From Eucommia ulmoides (Eukaryota; Streptophyta; Magnoliopsida; Garryales; Eucommiaceae), in the NCBI GenBank assembly GCA_016647705.1, contig CM028340.1, positions 8,433,001 through 8,497,000 on the forward strand: a stretch of DNA of 64,000 nucleotides. Direction: 5' to 3'. Positions 11,914 to 24,176 of this stretch are shown here, one piece after another (positions within the stretch are counted from its first letter, which is position 1; each line of letters starts with the position of its first letter). Position numbers and translations under genes: made by a program. The notes below the pieces were generated by a model. It was not told where the DNA came from. It searched no databases and saw only the letters and a list, made by a program, of their open reading frames with translations.

Positions 11914-12147
11914 TTATAGATCCACTGACAATTCTCTATCACCAATGCAAAGCAAACTATTTTTGTATACACTATCTATCAATACTGACTCACCCACAGG
12001 GGTACAGATAATAATACCATATAACAGGAAAATAGGAAATTTCCCTACATGCATCATAAATGTCATCGAAACAAATGAATGAGTAGAACTTGGATCAATG
12101 AGTATACGTCCATCTATATCATATAAAGACATGATACATGTAACCAC
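11914..12147 (-). pseudogene. Retropepsin-like protease of chromovirus
   Basis: The segment reads ILIDPSSTHSFVSM, corresponding to the aspartic protease active-site region, followed by an FPIFLLYGIIICTPVGES stretch typical of the second half of the domain. The active-site Asp is present but the following Gly is Ser. The domain lies between the gag zinc knuckles and reverse transcriptase, as expected in Ty3/gypsy. Confidence 0.65.
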
Positions 12148-12289
12148 ATCTGGGGTAGCCTGAGCATCCTACTGAGTAGTAGCAAATACACGCTCCCAAG
12201 TTGGAGGTCTACCGGCTGATCTTTTACCTTACCCCTAAACACCACTAGGGCCGACATTGCCCATACTGCTCACAGAAGGTGTAGGAGTA

Positions 12290-13331
12290 CCAGCAAATTT
12301 TAGACAACATGGAGATATGTGGCCTGACTTATGACAACGATAACATATTGGGCTGCTATGGGATAGTCTTTAACGAAATGGTCCAGTGAACCGCATTGAT
12401 AGCATATGGTTGTTACAACTCGGCTAAACGTTTGACTCCTACCTGATACCTATCCAGATATATTTTATTATTCCCCAAAATATCATTGTCGTGGGCTTAG
12501 GCTCCTAGTCGACTGATCGACTATCGGAGCCCAAGAAAATTGCGATCGAGGGCTAGATCCCCGAGATGTGCCACCTGGATATCTGCTAACCAACTCAAAT
12601 CTACTCTTTTTGTATTATTCGTGGTTCTCGATGGCTTCTCGTACATCTTTCTTTATTAATTTTGTCGTGTTCATAAGTTTAGCTTAGCTTTTGATCTTCC
12701 GAGTAGTCAACCTTGAACTACTTGCAAATCTAATCCTTTTTGGAATCGTCTACATCTCGTTTTCTCAGTCTTTACCAAATCAGGAATGAATTGAAACAAG
12801 GCAGCAAATTTGATTTCATATTGCAGAACTGACATCTTCCTTTGTTTCAGTAGTATCAATTCCTCTTCTATCTCAAACTAATAGGATTTAGGAAAATATT
12901 TTTCATTAAATACTACAACGAATTGATCCCGGGTGATCTCCTGATCTGGAATTGAAATTAACCTCTTCATTTCCTCCCACCAATGTTCAGTTTCTCCCTT
13001 TAGCTGGAAGGTGGCGAGACAAACTCGACTGTCATCAGTAATGACCATCGCCTCGAATGCGTGTCCTATGCTCCTCAACCAATTCTCAGTATCAGCAGGA
13101 CCCGCAGTTCTCTTAAAAGTTAGGGAGTCCAACTCCTTGAATCTTTTTAAGGGTACAATCTGAGGATTGGCTTTCGGTTTGGGCCCTCTGATATTCTATC
13201 ATCTTTGTTTGCTCCTCTGTCAATTGCGTAGCAACCTGTAATATTTGTTCGACAGCATCCAATCATTTCCATGGCGTACCCCTTTTTCTTTGGGGTCCAG
13301 AATTCCCACTATTTTCATTTCCACGATCCAT
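12290..13331 (-). pseudogene. gag of chromovirus, broken
   Basis: The likely start ATG is at 13331 on the minus strand (MDRGNENSGNSGPQRKRG). The capsid-like core (12878-13132) reads ENWLRSIGHAFEAM, then CLATFQLKGETEHWWEEMKR, then DQFVVVFNEKYFP, the usual plant gypsy gag signature. Two CCHC-type knuckle candidates follow in different frames: CYQCGSLDHFVKDYP (about 12385) and CYRCHKSGHISPCC (about 12315-12355, exact CX2CX4HX4C spacing). Stops and frameshifts interrupt it. Confidence 0.75.
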
Positions 13332-13520
13332 ATTTAAGATCTGAAATGAAATTTAATAAATAAAAATGCCAATAATGCAGCAAATAGTGCATGATGCAAA
13401 AATATTATTTAATCAAGTAAAAATAACCACCACCCACATGCTGAATCAACTTATCAATCCCCTATCTTACGATTCACTATTGATGAGACAACCTAACAAG
13501 TCTACAGAATCTATAACCTA

Positions 13521-13532
13521 GACTCTGATACA
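13521..13532 (-). other. Primer-binding-like site
   Basis: The minus strand reads TGTATCAGAGTC just inside the 5' LTR. This is close to the initiator tRNA-Met type site (TGGTATCAGAGC) used by many plant LTR elements. It is mutated, and six bases separate it from the LTR edge. Confidence 0.55.
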
Positions 13533-14120
13533 AAAAAATACCACACCCCACCCCAGGCCCCAACGCCCAAGACCAAGTGTGACATCGACTTGATGTTATT
13601 TGACCAACCGTAAGTATTTATAAACTATATACTGATATAGATTTTTTTTAAAAATAAAAATATTTTACTAACTCAAAATTCAGCGGTTACACAAAACCCA
13701 CAACTCGTAATAAAACTATAAAAAGGTCCAATCCACTCGATTCCAACAGCTGTCCTAACGGCCTCAAAAATAAAACCACAAAATCCTCTGACTCTACCTA
13801 GCGCAAGTAGTGGACCTGCCTCTAGCTGAGGTACCTGAGATAAAATATTTTATCAATGTACTGTCTTCATAATAGAAAAAGCAATTTAGGGATCAGGTAC
13901 ATTTAGCAAAATTCACTTTTCAAAACAGAATATAACTACAATAATATTTTTCAAAATAAAATATAACCACACTAAATAGTATTAAAATTCACAGATATCA
14001 TCAAGATATAACAATTGAATATAAATCAACCAATCAAATCACTTTTATATAATAAAATACCAGAAACATACTTATCTACTAGCAATAGGATCATTTTACC
14101 TCATGATCGGGAGCTATAAC

Positions 14121-14579
14121 TGTCATACCCCACCCCGAACACCTATCACCCTGGGGCCGGCGTGACGTCGACATGACATCACCTGAATATTCAACCCACT
14201 ATAGACGACATAATAAAAACGGAATCACAAAACAAATCATAAATATACACAATCTCTCATTAGGGACACCAGTCCCTACAAAAATTCATTTAACAACACG
14301 AATATGAAACCCTAAATCTCTTATTTGTTTCCCTTCAAGTAGCACCCCTAAGATACTCCTTCTCTATCGCATCTCCGGATTTGACCTAGTGCCAGTAGGG
14401 AACCGACTCCTAACTGTTTTACTTGCTAGTGTATTGCCTCCTTAGTAAAAATATTTTTAGTGGATCAAGCATAAGTATACAAGCATCACATATCGAATAA
14501 AAATCATCATAATATAAGTATCTCGCTATAATATAAAGTAGTGAAACCAAATTTCAATGTATGAGAAACCATCCAGTAT

Positions 14580-14620
<41 letters not shown>

Positions 14621-15558
14621 TCATTTCAATCACCATATATATAATAAGATACCAAACACGATAAAACAACACATCATAAACACCACACCATTCACTGGCT
14701 AGCTATAGTGATCGTTTAACCTCACGATCGGGAGTTGCAGTGGTACTGTACCATCCATTAGGATATGCCTTCCTAGAGGAATAAACTGCGCAGTATAATC
14801 CACACCCCATTATGGGAAAAAATATTCACATCCCTTACGGGAAGAAATCCACACTCCTTACGGGGAGAATCCACATCCCCTTCGGGAAGCAAACTATGGT
14901 ATCGCCCAAATCAACAATATCTTCAAAAATCTACATCCCTTACGGGTTGAAATATCCACAACAATATTGTCCAAAAATCCACACCGCTTACGGGGAGAAT
15001 ATCTAAAATCATGTTTTTCACTCTCTTTTAAAAATACCCATTGTTTTCAGTAAAAACCATTTTTCCACCTTTGTTTTTAGAAAACCAAGAATTGTTCCAC
15101 TCTCCTTTACAATCACCCAAATCCAACTAATCATTTTTCAACGTTCTTTTAAAACCAACATAATTCAACGAAAATCTACTTTACCAACTCACCCAAAACC
15201 TACTTGATCCATATCATTTATAAAATTGTCCCGTTTTAAGTAACACATATTTCATCATATATATATGAAAATAGATTTTTGCAAGAAGACAATACACTCA
15301 CCTGATTATTCGTTTTAGAAGACTTTGCCCGTCTATTCTCTACGGGTATTCCGGTGCCTGCGAACCTAATTGTGACAAAGCCTAAATTAATATTTTATGT
15401 AAGAATAACCTAACAATGCTATGAAATCCTAATTTTAGTAACTTCCTATTCCCCACATTTTCTTTTGGAATATTATCATTTAACTAACATCGCTCCGATA
15501 CGGTTTACTACATAATCTTTGTATATACATTCGGTCCCTTTATTTATTGTCGTTATTT

Positions 15559-15606
<48 letters not shown>

Positions 15607-17009
15607 CATTATTTATTGTCATTATTTCAATATTTTTAAGCTAAAAAACTAATTTAACAGTCATAAAAATTAACTAGAAAACATTACCCGCTCCGAAACG
15701 GTTGTCGATCCCCCTAAAACTTTTCTTAAATTGTTCCAGCTCCATCGCCTCGGCGCAAAGCCCACCGCCGCAGCGAACCAACTTCTTTTCTTCTCTAAAT
15801 TTGACTCTGACGGTCCACAGCCTAGGCGAGAAGTCACCGCCTAAGCGAACACGCGACAAAATCTCCCAGAATTCCTACCGCGGTGGCGAACGCCTCCTTG
15901 CCCTTTCTCTGCTTCCAGCCTGCTCTCTCTCTCTCTTTCTCTAATATCGACAACCACCACCCTCTCCTGAACAGACTACCTACACAAACACCCACATGCA
16001 CACCGTAGCACACACACATACCCATAAAACATACAAACGATCATCGCACACAAAAATGGCATAGCACACAACCTACCGGCGAACGGCACCCACAGAGCCG
16101 AAACACACACACACGTTCGATCCGAACTCGTGCAATCGTCTGAACAATCATACACACACAATCATTCCGACACACACACACACGGATCACAGCACACACA
16201 TCACACAGTAAGGGTGCGCACACACACAACCGAAATCTCTCTCTCTCTAACTTTCCACCGCCGGTAATCAAAACCCACACCACCGAATCTCCAAACAACC
16301 GACGAACAAATCGAACACACACACCCCGAAAATTTTACACACCCATTTCGCCGAACAAAACTCACGCCACCCGGCAAGTTCTCTCTCTCTAACTCACCGA
16401 CCCATCTCTCTCTCTCTCTCTCTCCTCCAATTCTCCTATCTCTCTCTTCCTTTCCCTTCTTATCCTCTTCTCGATCCTTCTACGTTCTTCGTTCTCTTCC
16501 CGAGGTATGGATATGTATTGTATGTGTGTGTGTGTGTATATATATATATATGTATGTGATCAGAAGGTAGGCTAAGTGCCTCTCCTCCTCCTTTCATTTT
16601 CCCCACCACCATAATACCATAATATATATATATATATATATGATTTTGCACCAACCTCCCTTTTCTTTAATTAAGTTTTTCATTTTTAACGCACTTCTCA
16701 ATTTAATGTTTATAAAATTTATAATTGGACCCCTTAAATTTACAAGTAAATAATAATTCACACCATTATCCCCTTGATTAAAGTTAAGATATTAATTAAC
16801 CCCATTTCCCATTTTACGACCCCTAAACTTTTTAAATCACCTAATTTATATTGCAAACCGTCCCGTTATTTTAGTTAGAATGCTAATTAAGCTCATTCTT
16901 AGTTTTAATGTTTTGAAAATTTTCACTTTATCCCCTAATATCGCCATCCACCTCGTCATTTTAAAATATGACTCTAATTTACACGTATGACGAAGATCAG
17001 AGTCTTACA
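14121..17009 (-). mobile_element. Family A solo LTR nested in chromovirus LTR
   Basis: The ends are TGTCATACCCC and AGTCTTACA (TGTAAGACT on the minus strand), flanked by a perfect ATAAC duplication at 14116-14120 and 17010-17014. The homologous 3' LTR near 7330 has an uninterrupted sequence at this point, which confirms the boundaries. It carries a 22-24 bp minisatellite (14806-15003), two (TA)n runs (14582-14620 and 15561-15602), a GC-rich block at 15680-15900, and a CA/CT-rich segment at 15930-16500. No coding domains are present. Confidence 0.88.
14806..15003 (-). repeat. Minisatellite in family A LTR
   Basis: Repeated units of about 22-24 bp on the theme CCACATCCCTTACGGGAAG, partly interrupted by unrelated spacer. 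It is the inverted counterpart of the units at 2606-2690. Confidence 0.7.
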
Positions 17010-17985
17010 ATAACGGTATTGTAACCTGTATAATTGTGCAATCTAAGGTTGCTATCACTGTCAGGACCATTCAATATCTCCAATAGTATGAGCCAACATG
17101 TGGTATAAACCACAATATCATGATAATAATCATCATTGTCAACAACAACAACAACAACCACCACAACAACAATAACAACAACCACTTGTAGGACTTCTTA
17201 TTAGGTCGCAACACAACGTCCTACAAGATATACGCTTATGTTAGGATCAACAACATCCCGCAGAACATACTCATCTGTTAAGACCACACTATATTATAGT
17301 AGTATAATAATAAAAACTATTTTTTACATTTAATCATCTACTTGATCCATTTAATATTATAAAATAATCAATTTTAATAAACCTTTTCTTTTCCCGTTTT
17401 AGTACGAAAATATATTTTGGCAATTTACATAGAAGACAATACACTCACCTCAAAAATTGCGCTGCTAATAGGCTAACGTCGAAATATTGTCGTAGTCGGT
17501 GTCGTCTGTGAATCTAACAACGACAGGGTTTAAATTAAGAATTTAACTAAATAAATCTAATATACAATTTTTTATTCCCAAATTTTTCTAATTATATAAA
17601 ATTTATTATAATTAAATGTTCTATTTTCACAATCCAAAATTAATTATACAACTAAAATGTTTAGTTACATTTATAAAATTTATCAATTAATAATTTTACT
17701 ACAAAGAAAAATATTAAAAATATTACAAGACAATGAAATACCAAAAATATTATTCTAATAAAATTTATAATTTTGTTTTCTTTCAATTAAAAACCTTCAC
17801 AATTTAAATTATAAATTCAATATACATATGTATATATAATTTTGTGTGTATAAATATAATTAGTTATATACCTTCTATGTATTGATAAAGTTAAAGAAAA
17901 GAGAAAAAAAATAAATGACTTACCTGAAAAAGGCAATGATAATAAGGTAAATGAAATGGTAAAAAAAGAAATCAGAGTGTGTGTA

Positions 17986-18036
<51 letters not shown>

Positions 18037-18504
18037 CTATGAAAAGATACCATATATGTATATATAGAATTAGAGAAAGAGGGATAAACATGTGGCTTGT
18101 TAGGGTTTTGGACACAATTCATGTATAAGTGTTGGCTTATTAAGGTTTGGACACAAGTCATGCTTATGTGTTGGCTTGTTAAAATTTAGACACAAGTTAT
18201 CATCTATATTAATTACATATATATAATATTTACACAAATTACCTTTTAATAAAAAAAAATATTAATTATATGGAAAAATTCTGAAAATTTTATTTTAATA
18301 TAACATAATAATCCCTAAACTTTAAAAGTCAAAAATAAAATTAATATTTAACCCCCAAAGTTTTTAGAATCAAACTTTTAAATATCATAATAACCCCTTA
18401 AAATATTTAATGTAAAATTTAAATAACATAATGAACCCCATTATTTGTTCTAAATGTTCTAAAATGCAACTAAAAATATACATGTGCAAAAGTTAAGTCT
18501 TACA

Positions 18505-18714
18505 ACGACCGTACCATATTGCCTGAGATTCAAAGTAAAAAAGAACAAATTAGATAGAATCATACAAAGTCAAAAGTTAACGACAATAACTCCAAAAAAT
18601 GGGATTCTCCATAGGCCCTAACTTTGAAATGAAAAAATAATTCATTGGTATTTGTCGAAATGAAAAGAGTGACTCGGAAAATTGGGAATGGAAACAGAAA
18701 TCTCAAAACGGAAT
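18505..18714. other. Short spacer between two elements
   Basis: About 210 bp of pre-insertion sequence between the chromovirus and the family B LTR. Nothing was recognised in it. Confidence 0.5.
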
Positions 18715-20890
18715 TGTTAGTCCAAAAAGCTACCCAAGAGGAAGGTGAATTAGGTAGTTACAAAAATTTAACAATCAAACACTTAAACACAAATAATTAT
18801 TTTTTCTAAATCAATTGTTATCTTTATATGTAGTGGATATGTGTTTAATACTAAGTGCAGACCCAAACACAAGATAGAAAATAAATCAATGCAGCACACA
18901 AGAATTTATCCTAGTTTAGTCATGCTAGTCTTGCCTATGTCTATCCTCCAAGCTCCATGAAAATTCGTAATCCACTAAACCCCTTGATTTATTTACCAGG
19001 TAGGAACCAAACCCTTTCAATTCACGATTCTTTAACATGCACATAATCAACTTTTATAATTTACAATTTTCACAGATCAAGAATGAACCCTATCTTTTTA
19101 CCAAGCTAAAGATAAACCTAACTCTCTCTCACTTATCGTTTTCACAAGGAATGATGAACCTTTACAAATCACTCAAAAATAATTCAATTACAGGATGAAT
19201 CAAAACCTAATTCTTTTTAAGGGAAAAGAATAACCTAACTTTTTCACCAGGACAAATATTAAACCCCAATCTTTTTCACATGAAAAAGATCAAAACCTAG
19301 CTACACTGACTAGACACTGTCCCAAACGTGTCTAATCTACTCAAACTCACAAATCCAAAAAAAAAATATGAGTTTCTTCCCACAAGGAACTTCTACCATC
19401 TCAATATAAATATACTCAATTAATGTATCAAAAAATTACCACGTGATAAATACAATGTGAGGCAATTCAAATATGATTAATAAATAATAAGGGTAACACA
19501 AATTTAGTACGTAATCAAATAAACAGGCAAAAATCGATTAAAAAGATTTTTAGACTTTTAAATTCAAGAGCAATTTTTCTAACAATCCTACGTCAAATAA
19601 TCAATATAAATAAAACTTTAAAGCAAATTAAAAATCTTGGATAGATCTCACCGGGAAAACACCAAAGGCAATGACAATGTAGTAAGTAGAACTCAAATCG
19701 GTGACGTCAAACAACAAGCTCTTTAGATCAATAACTTATAAAAAATCTCTCATAAAAATCTCAGCATAAATCTCACTCTTATAAAAGCTCAAACTGATTG
19801 TTCTTGATGTACTAAACTCAATTCCCGCAGGTCTATATTAATAGACCAATAACTAGTCCTCCAATAGTTAGTTTTTCAAAGATATGTCATAAAATAACAC
19901 TCTAATACCCCATATATCATTACCCTTCATCTCAGGTATATTCCACTTAAAACAACTTTCAAATCTCTCATTTAAGTCCATAAAACCATTCTCAATTTAA
20001 AACTATAGAAATAGAAAGTATTAAATCATATAAATTTGGATAATCTCAAAATATATGGACCATATCAATAGGAATCACATAATAGGTTGTTAATATCTCA
20101 ATTATATTCAAATCTCTCTAATCCCTCTCTTGGAATCATAAAAAACGGATAATTTTTTATCGAGAGACCAAATCAGTCGAAATCCTGACTAAATATGTTG
20201 GTTAACCGACATGTGCCAACTTCCAATTAGCCATTGGCACTATACCAGTCGGTTGACCGATTGGATCATGTCTTCTACGTTTTCACCATTTCATCTATTG
20301 ACTCAAACGGTTGATCGACCATCTTCATTCGGTTAACCGATTGGATTAGTGTGTTTACTTCCTTACCCATTTCAGCTACTACTGACCTTCTTCTTTCGGT
20401 TAACCAACTGGATCACTTCATTTTAATTCCAAAACTCATTGTTTGATTCAGTTGACCAATTGTTTTTCTTGGTTAACTAAATTAACCCGAAAGCACAACT
20501 TTTTATACTTTAAAACACAATTTTCAATCAGGTCAATTATTAAATTCATTTCACATAAGGAGCATATACAATATCTTATTTTAGGATCTTAAACTTATCA
20601 CTTCTTATCATAACACACATAGAATTAACTCATTTTAAATGTCGTGTGTAATCCTAATTCGGGTTGCATTAAGAGTATATAAATAAAGAGTTGTTTTCAC
20701 CTATTTTTCTTCAATGTCTCCAAAATTCTTCATATCCTCTTTATGTCCATCTTGCACGATTTATATTTTTTTCATCAAATCTTCTTCTTAATCAAATGCA
20801 TGGAACTCTAAATCTAAAATACTCGATAAAACCATTAGTTCTCCCAAAAACATCAATACTTAATTGTTCATCAAAATCTTGGATTCAACA
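18715..20890 (-). mobile_element. Family B solo LTR, 2.2 kb
   Basis: On the minus strand it starts at 20890 with TGTTGAATCCAAGATTTTGA and ends at 18715 with GGACTAACA, preceded by the pyrimidine-rich TTCACCTTCCTCTTGGG stretch that marks this LTR's 3' end. It matches 56052-61252 and 38420-45563 (after removal of their inserts) in both order and content. That includes the repeated 'Lys/Arg-like' AAAAAGGATTAGG blocks near 19120-19300 and the palindromic GTTAACC motifs at 20160-20480. No internal domain is present. The flanking pentamers GGAAT and AGAAA no longer match well. Confidence 0.78.
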
Positions 20891-21826
20891 AGAAACATTA
20901 AAACATCAAAATAGAAATCTCAAGTCCCATTTTCAAACAAATACAACTAATAACCAATTCCCAGTAACACAAAATACCAATAAAGAAAAAAAGACAGGAA
21001 ATTGCATGAAAAAGGCATGGATTAAAACATATTGGTTAATCCAATTTTGGAATAATAAGTACTCATGAAGGTGACACTGCATGGAGTTTTCAATGGTAAT
21101 TACAACATACTAAAAATAACACAAAATACCACTGGTTTAAATTGCCTTTTGCCTCCTTATACTTTGATCATTAGATAATAAGTTCTCAATCACTGGTTCA
21201 ATTTTTCATTTTTCATTAATAACCATGAGATTTCAAACTTAAAAGTAATCAAATACTAACTCCATTTTATTTTTTTACTATGCTCGATATTTACTCCATT
21301 TTGCTGTAATCAAACTTATTTGTCGTGTTGTTGGCAATCAAACATATTCATTTTACTAACTCCATTTTACTGCATTCAGGGAAAATAATGTTACTATGCT
21401 TTACTTTTTAAATTGACTGGAATTTAAAAAGATACTAACCCCATTTTACTGCGATCAAACTTATTTATACGCCAGAGATAAATATGTTTTTCATTTTACT
21501 AAGTTTAACTCCATACACATCGTGTTGTCTTTCCCTAAATAATATCTTGAAATTGATTTGAAGAATATTATATTAAGTTGAGTAAAAAATTATCAAAAAA
21601 TTTTAACTTTGAAAATTAAAATATTATTCATTGGCGGTGGTAAAATAGAAACAAAAATTTAATAAAAATGGTTCTTCAAGAATCATGCTTGAAACTATTC
21701 ATCACTTAAAATAATATTAAATTATATATAGATTATATTAGATAATATTGTTCATCGTGTTGAATTAGGGTCTAATATTATTCTTTGAGTAATTGGTTAA
21801 TCATTCAAAGAATCTTTATATTATTC
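20891..21826. other. AT-rich intergenic stretch, nothing recognised
   Basis: Several copies of a short phrase (ACTCCATTTTACTGC and variants) occur near 21260-21450. No gene was seen. Confidence 0.45.
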
Positions 21827-22672
21827 TTTGACAAACAGAAACAGAAACAATTTAATAAAAAACATTAAGCGGCGATTGATTAGAATATATCAAATACAAT
21901 GCGTGAGAAATTGACAAACAGAAATCAACTCTAATTGTGGTATCACGAATTATAAAAGCTAAATTGTGATGGATTATAAAAGCTAAAAACAGATAGCAGA
22001 GAACAGAAACATTAAGCAACGACGACTCACCTTTGTGTGATAGGAGAAGTGATTGGTTAGTCATTCATAGAATTGTTATATTATTCTTTAACATACAAAA
22101 ACAGAAACAAAGAACAGAAATAGAAACAAAGAATAGAAATAGAAACAAAGAATAGAAATAGAGAACAGGAATAGAAGCAAAGGACAGAAACATTAAGCGA
22201 CGATTGATTAGAATATATGAAATCTAGTATGTAAGAAATTGACAAACAAAAATCAACTATAATTGTGGTATCATGGATTATAAGGCTAAATTGTGATGGA
22301 TTATAAAAGTTAAAAGCAAATAACAAAAACATTAAGCGACGATGACTCACCTTTGTGCAATGGCGGAAGTCATTGGTTAATCATTCAAACAAAAATAGAA
22401 ATAGAGAACAGAAACAGAGAACGAAAGCAGAAAAAAATAACAAAAACAAAAACAGAGAACATAAACATTAAGTGAAAGATGATTAGAATATATGAAATAC
22501 AGTATGTGAGAAATTAATAAACAGAAATCAACTCTAATTGAGGTATCATGAATTATAAAAGCTAAATTGTAATGGATTATAAAACCTAAAAATAAAAATA
22601 GAAAACAAAAATAGGGAACATAAGCCTTAAGCGACGAAGACTCACCATTATGCAACAACGGAAGTGATTTGC
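21827..22672. repeat. Tandem repeat, about 290-bp unit, three copies
   Basis: Three adjacent copies each contain GATTAGAATATATGAAATAC, a GAGAAATTGACAAACAGAAA block, AATTGTGATGGATTATAAAA and a terminal CATTAAGCGACGACGACTCACC. They start near 21827, 22089 and 22385. Short (ACAGAA)n-like runs vary in length between copies. The similar minus-strand open frames in each copy are a by-product of the repetition. Confidence 0.75.
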
Positions 22673-22680
22673 TCGATGGC

Positions 22681-23320
22681 TGAACAGTGAGTCAGCTTTG
22701 TGCGAGAACGGATGATGACAATGGCGGAGATATAGTTGTATGTCAATTGTGATGATTGTGAGGACGAAATATAGGGATATTAGGGGAAAAATTCCATTTT
22801 CAGCCATGGAAGGGAAATCGGTGAAAATGGGGGGTTTGAGATCGTTGAATAAGGGAAGTCAACAATAATGGGAGAGAGACCCTCAATTGATGCCCTAATT
22901 AACTAAGAGAGAGAGAGCTAATTGGGAGTGAATATGGAAAGAACTCATTTTGAGGATAAGGCTGTCTAACCGAGAGAGAGAGAGAGAGTTACATGGAAAG
23001 AACTCAATGGGCACGATAGGAGTGCTTAAGAGATATGGAACCGGTAGGAAAGAACTCAATGGAAAGACCCTAAAATCAATATAATATTTTTTACTTTCCT
23101 TAATATAATATTAAATCAATATTCCTTTCCTTAATATTAAACCAAAACCTTTATATATATAACCTTATTTCAATTTCGACAAACCTAATTTCCTTTCATG
23201 GTCCTTAAAATATGTCTCGAAAATGTGTTAGGCAAAATGTCACTCAAAAATGTCTTTCCGCCCTGTTTTATATATATACTAATGATAACACTGACCTGAT
23301 TGGTCCAATCAATTATAATA
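22681..23320. other. Intergenic stretch with GA tracts
   Basis: It contains two short (GA)n runs near 22905 and 22975 and repeated AAAGAACTCAATGG phrases (22950-23070). No gene was recognised. Confidence 0.4.
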
Positions 23321-23430
23321 AACTTGACTTGTCAATCAGTACTGACAATGCCAAGTTGATTTGTCAATTCAACACTGATAAAGGTTGAACCGATTTGTCA
23401 AATCAGCTCTGATAATAGTTGTACTGACTT
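23321..23430 (+). repeat. 32-34 bp tandem units with TGTCAA core
   Basis: Three to four imperfect units, such as AACTTGACTTGTCAATCAGT and AAGTTGATTTGTCAATTCAA. They share a core with the array at 23934-24115. ACGTCA-like bases follow at about 23460-23475 (GGCGTCATGTTGACGTAAC). Confidence 0.6.
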
Positions 23431-23933
23431 AAACATCAACAATCACAAAGGCTAACGTGGCGTCATGTTGACGTAACATTTGATGACACATTTTATCATT
23501 TTATCAGGGCTAACAATAAATTTTTTGTCTTTTTGTCCCCATTTTTTAACCTAATTTCCTTTGAATATTAACGGCATAGTAGTTTTTTTTCTTTCATTTC
23601 ACTTCACAATTATCTACTCTACCAATTCTTAACATTAGTTAGTTAAACTTCATAACCAATTCAAGTTTAGTTATTTTTCACAACTGATACATATATTAGA
23701 TTAAAATCAAGATTAAAAGTATAATTTTGGTTTAAAATATAAATAAGTTAAAAAATCAAATTGTTAAAATAAATATATTTTTGTTCAGAATCATCCATTA
23801 AAAAACTCTAAAATAAAATCAAATATATATAAAATTAAACTTACTTTAATCCTTAAAAGACAAAAGTACCAATACAAGAACAACAAATAAATATAAACAT
23901 ACTCTTCTTGGTTCAACTACCCACATGAAAAAA

Positions 23934-24133
23934 CATGCCCCGAAATGTCAATCAACACTGAAAAAAAGGCTATAAAGATATCTGTGAAAAAGTATGTTCA
24001 AAGATGTCAGTCAACACCAAAAACGTCTGCCACGAAATGTCAATCAACACTGAAAAAGCTTGTTCTGAAATGTCAATCAACCATTACAAAGGTTGAGACT
24101 TGTCAATCATCCATCATACATGCTACTATAAAA
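23934..24133 (+). promoter_or_regulatory. Promoter-like array and TATA box
   Basis: About five units of roughly 34 bp carry ATGTCAATCAACACTGAAAA and variants. They end immediately before a TATA-like TATAAAA at 24127-24133, which lies 44 bases upstream of the ATG of the decayed frame at 24177. Repeated upstream elements plus a TATA box at this spacing resemble a compact RNA polymerase II promoter. Activity is inferred. Confidence 0.4.
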
Positions 24134-24176
24134 ACTAAGTTTCGTATAGAAACTCTTCATTCTATAATTTCGTAAT

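Larger units (their letters stand above)
6748..18504 (-). mobile_element. Decayed Tekay/Del-like chromovirus (Ty3/gypsy)
   Basis: A complete but degenerate LTR retrotransposon on the minus strand. It consists of a 5' LTR (13539-18504, itself interrupted), a primer-binding-like site, gag with CCHC knuckles, protease, reverse transcriptase, RNase H, integrase with a chromodomain-type tail, a polypurine tract, and a 3' LTR (6748-8772). The order PR-RT-RH-IN is that of Ty3/gypsy, and the HDVFHVSMLRKY and VEEVTWERE tail motifs place it among chromoviruses. Stops and frameshifts are spread over all domains. Flanking pentamers do not match (GAGAT against ACGAC), so the target duplication has eroded or a flank was rearranged. 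Confidence 0.85.
13539..18504 (-). repeat. 5' LTR of chromovirus, interrupted
   Basis: It aligns with the 3' LTR at 6748-8772. The excess length is explained by the nested LTR at 14121-17009 plus its 5-bp duplication. Without these the LTR is about 2.07 kb. A (CAA)n run lies at 17141-17183 and a (GT)n(GA)n tract at 17977-18036. The (GT)n(GA)n tract is absent from the other LTR and so expanded after insertion. Confidence 0.85.

Noticed and set aside
6743..18509. Target duplication for the chromovirus
   Set aside because: GAGAT and ACGAC do not match. A GAGAT at 18525-18529 lies 20 bases too far out and is probably chance.
20691..21068. 125-codon plus-strand frame
   Set aside because: It begins inside the 5' end of the minus-strand family B LTR and runs across its boundary; no domain or codon signal.
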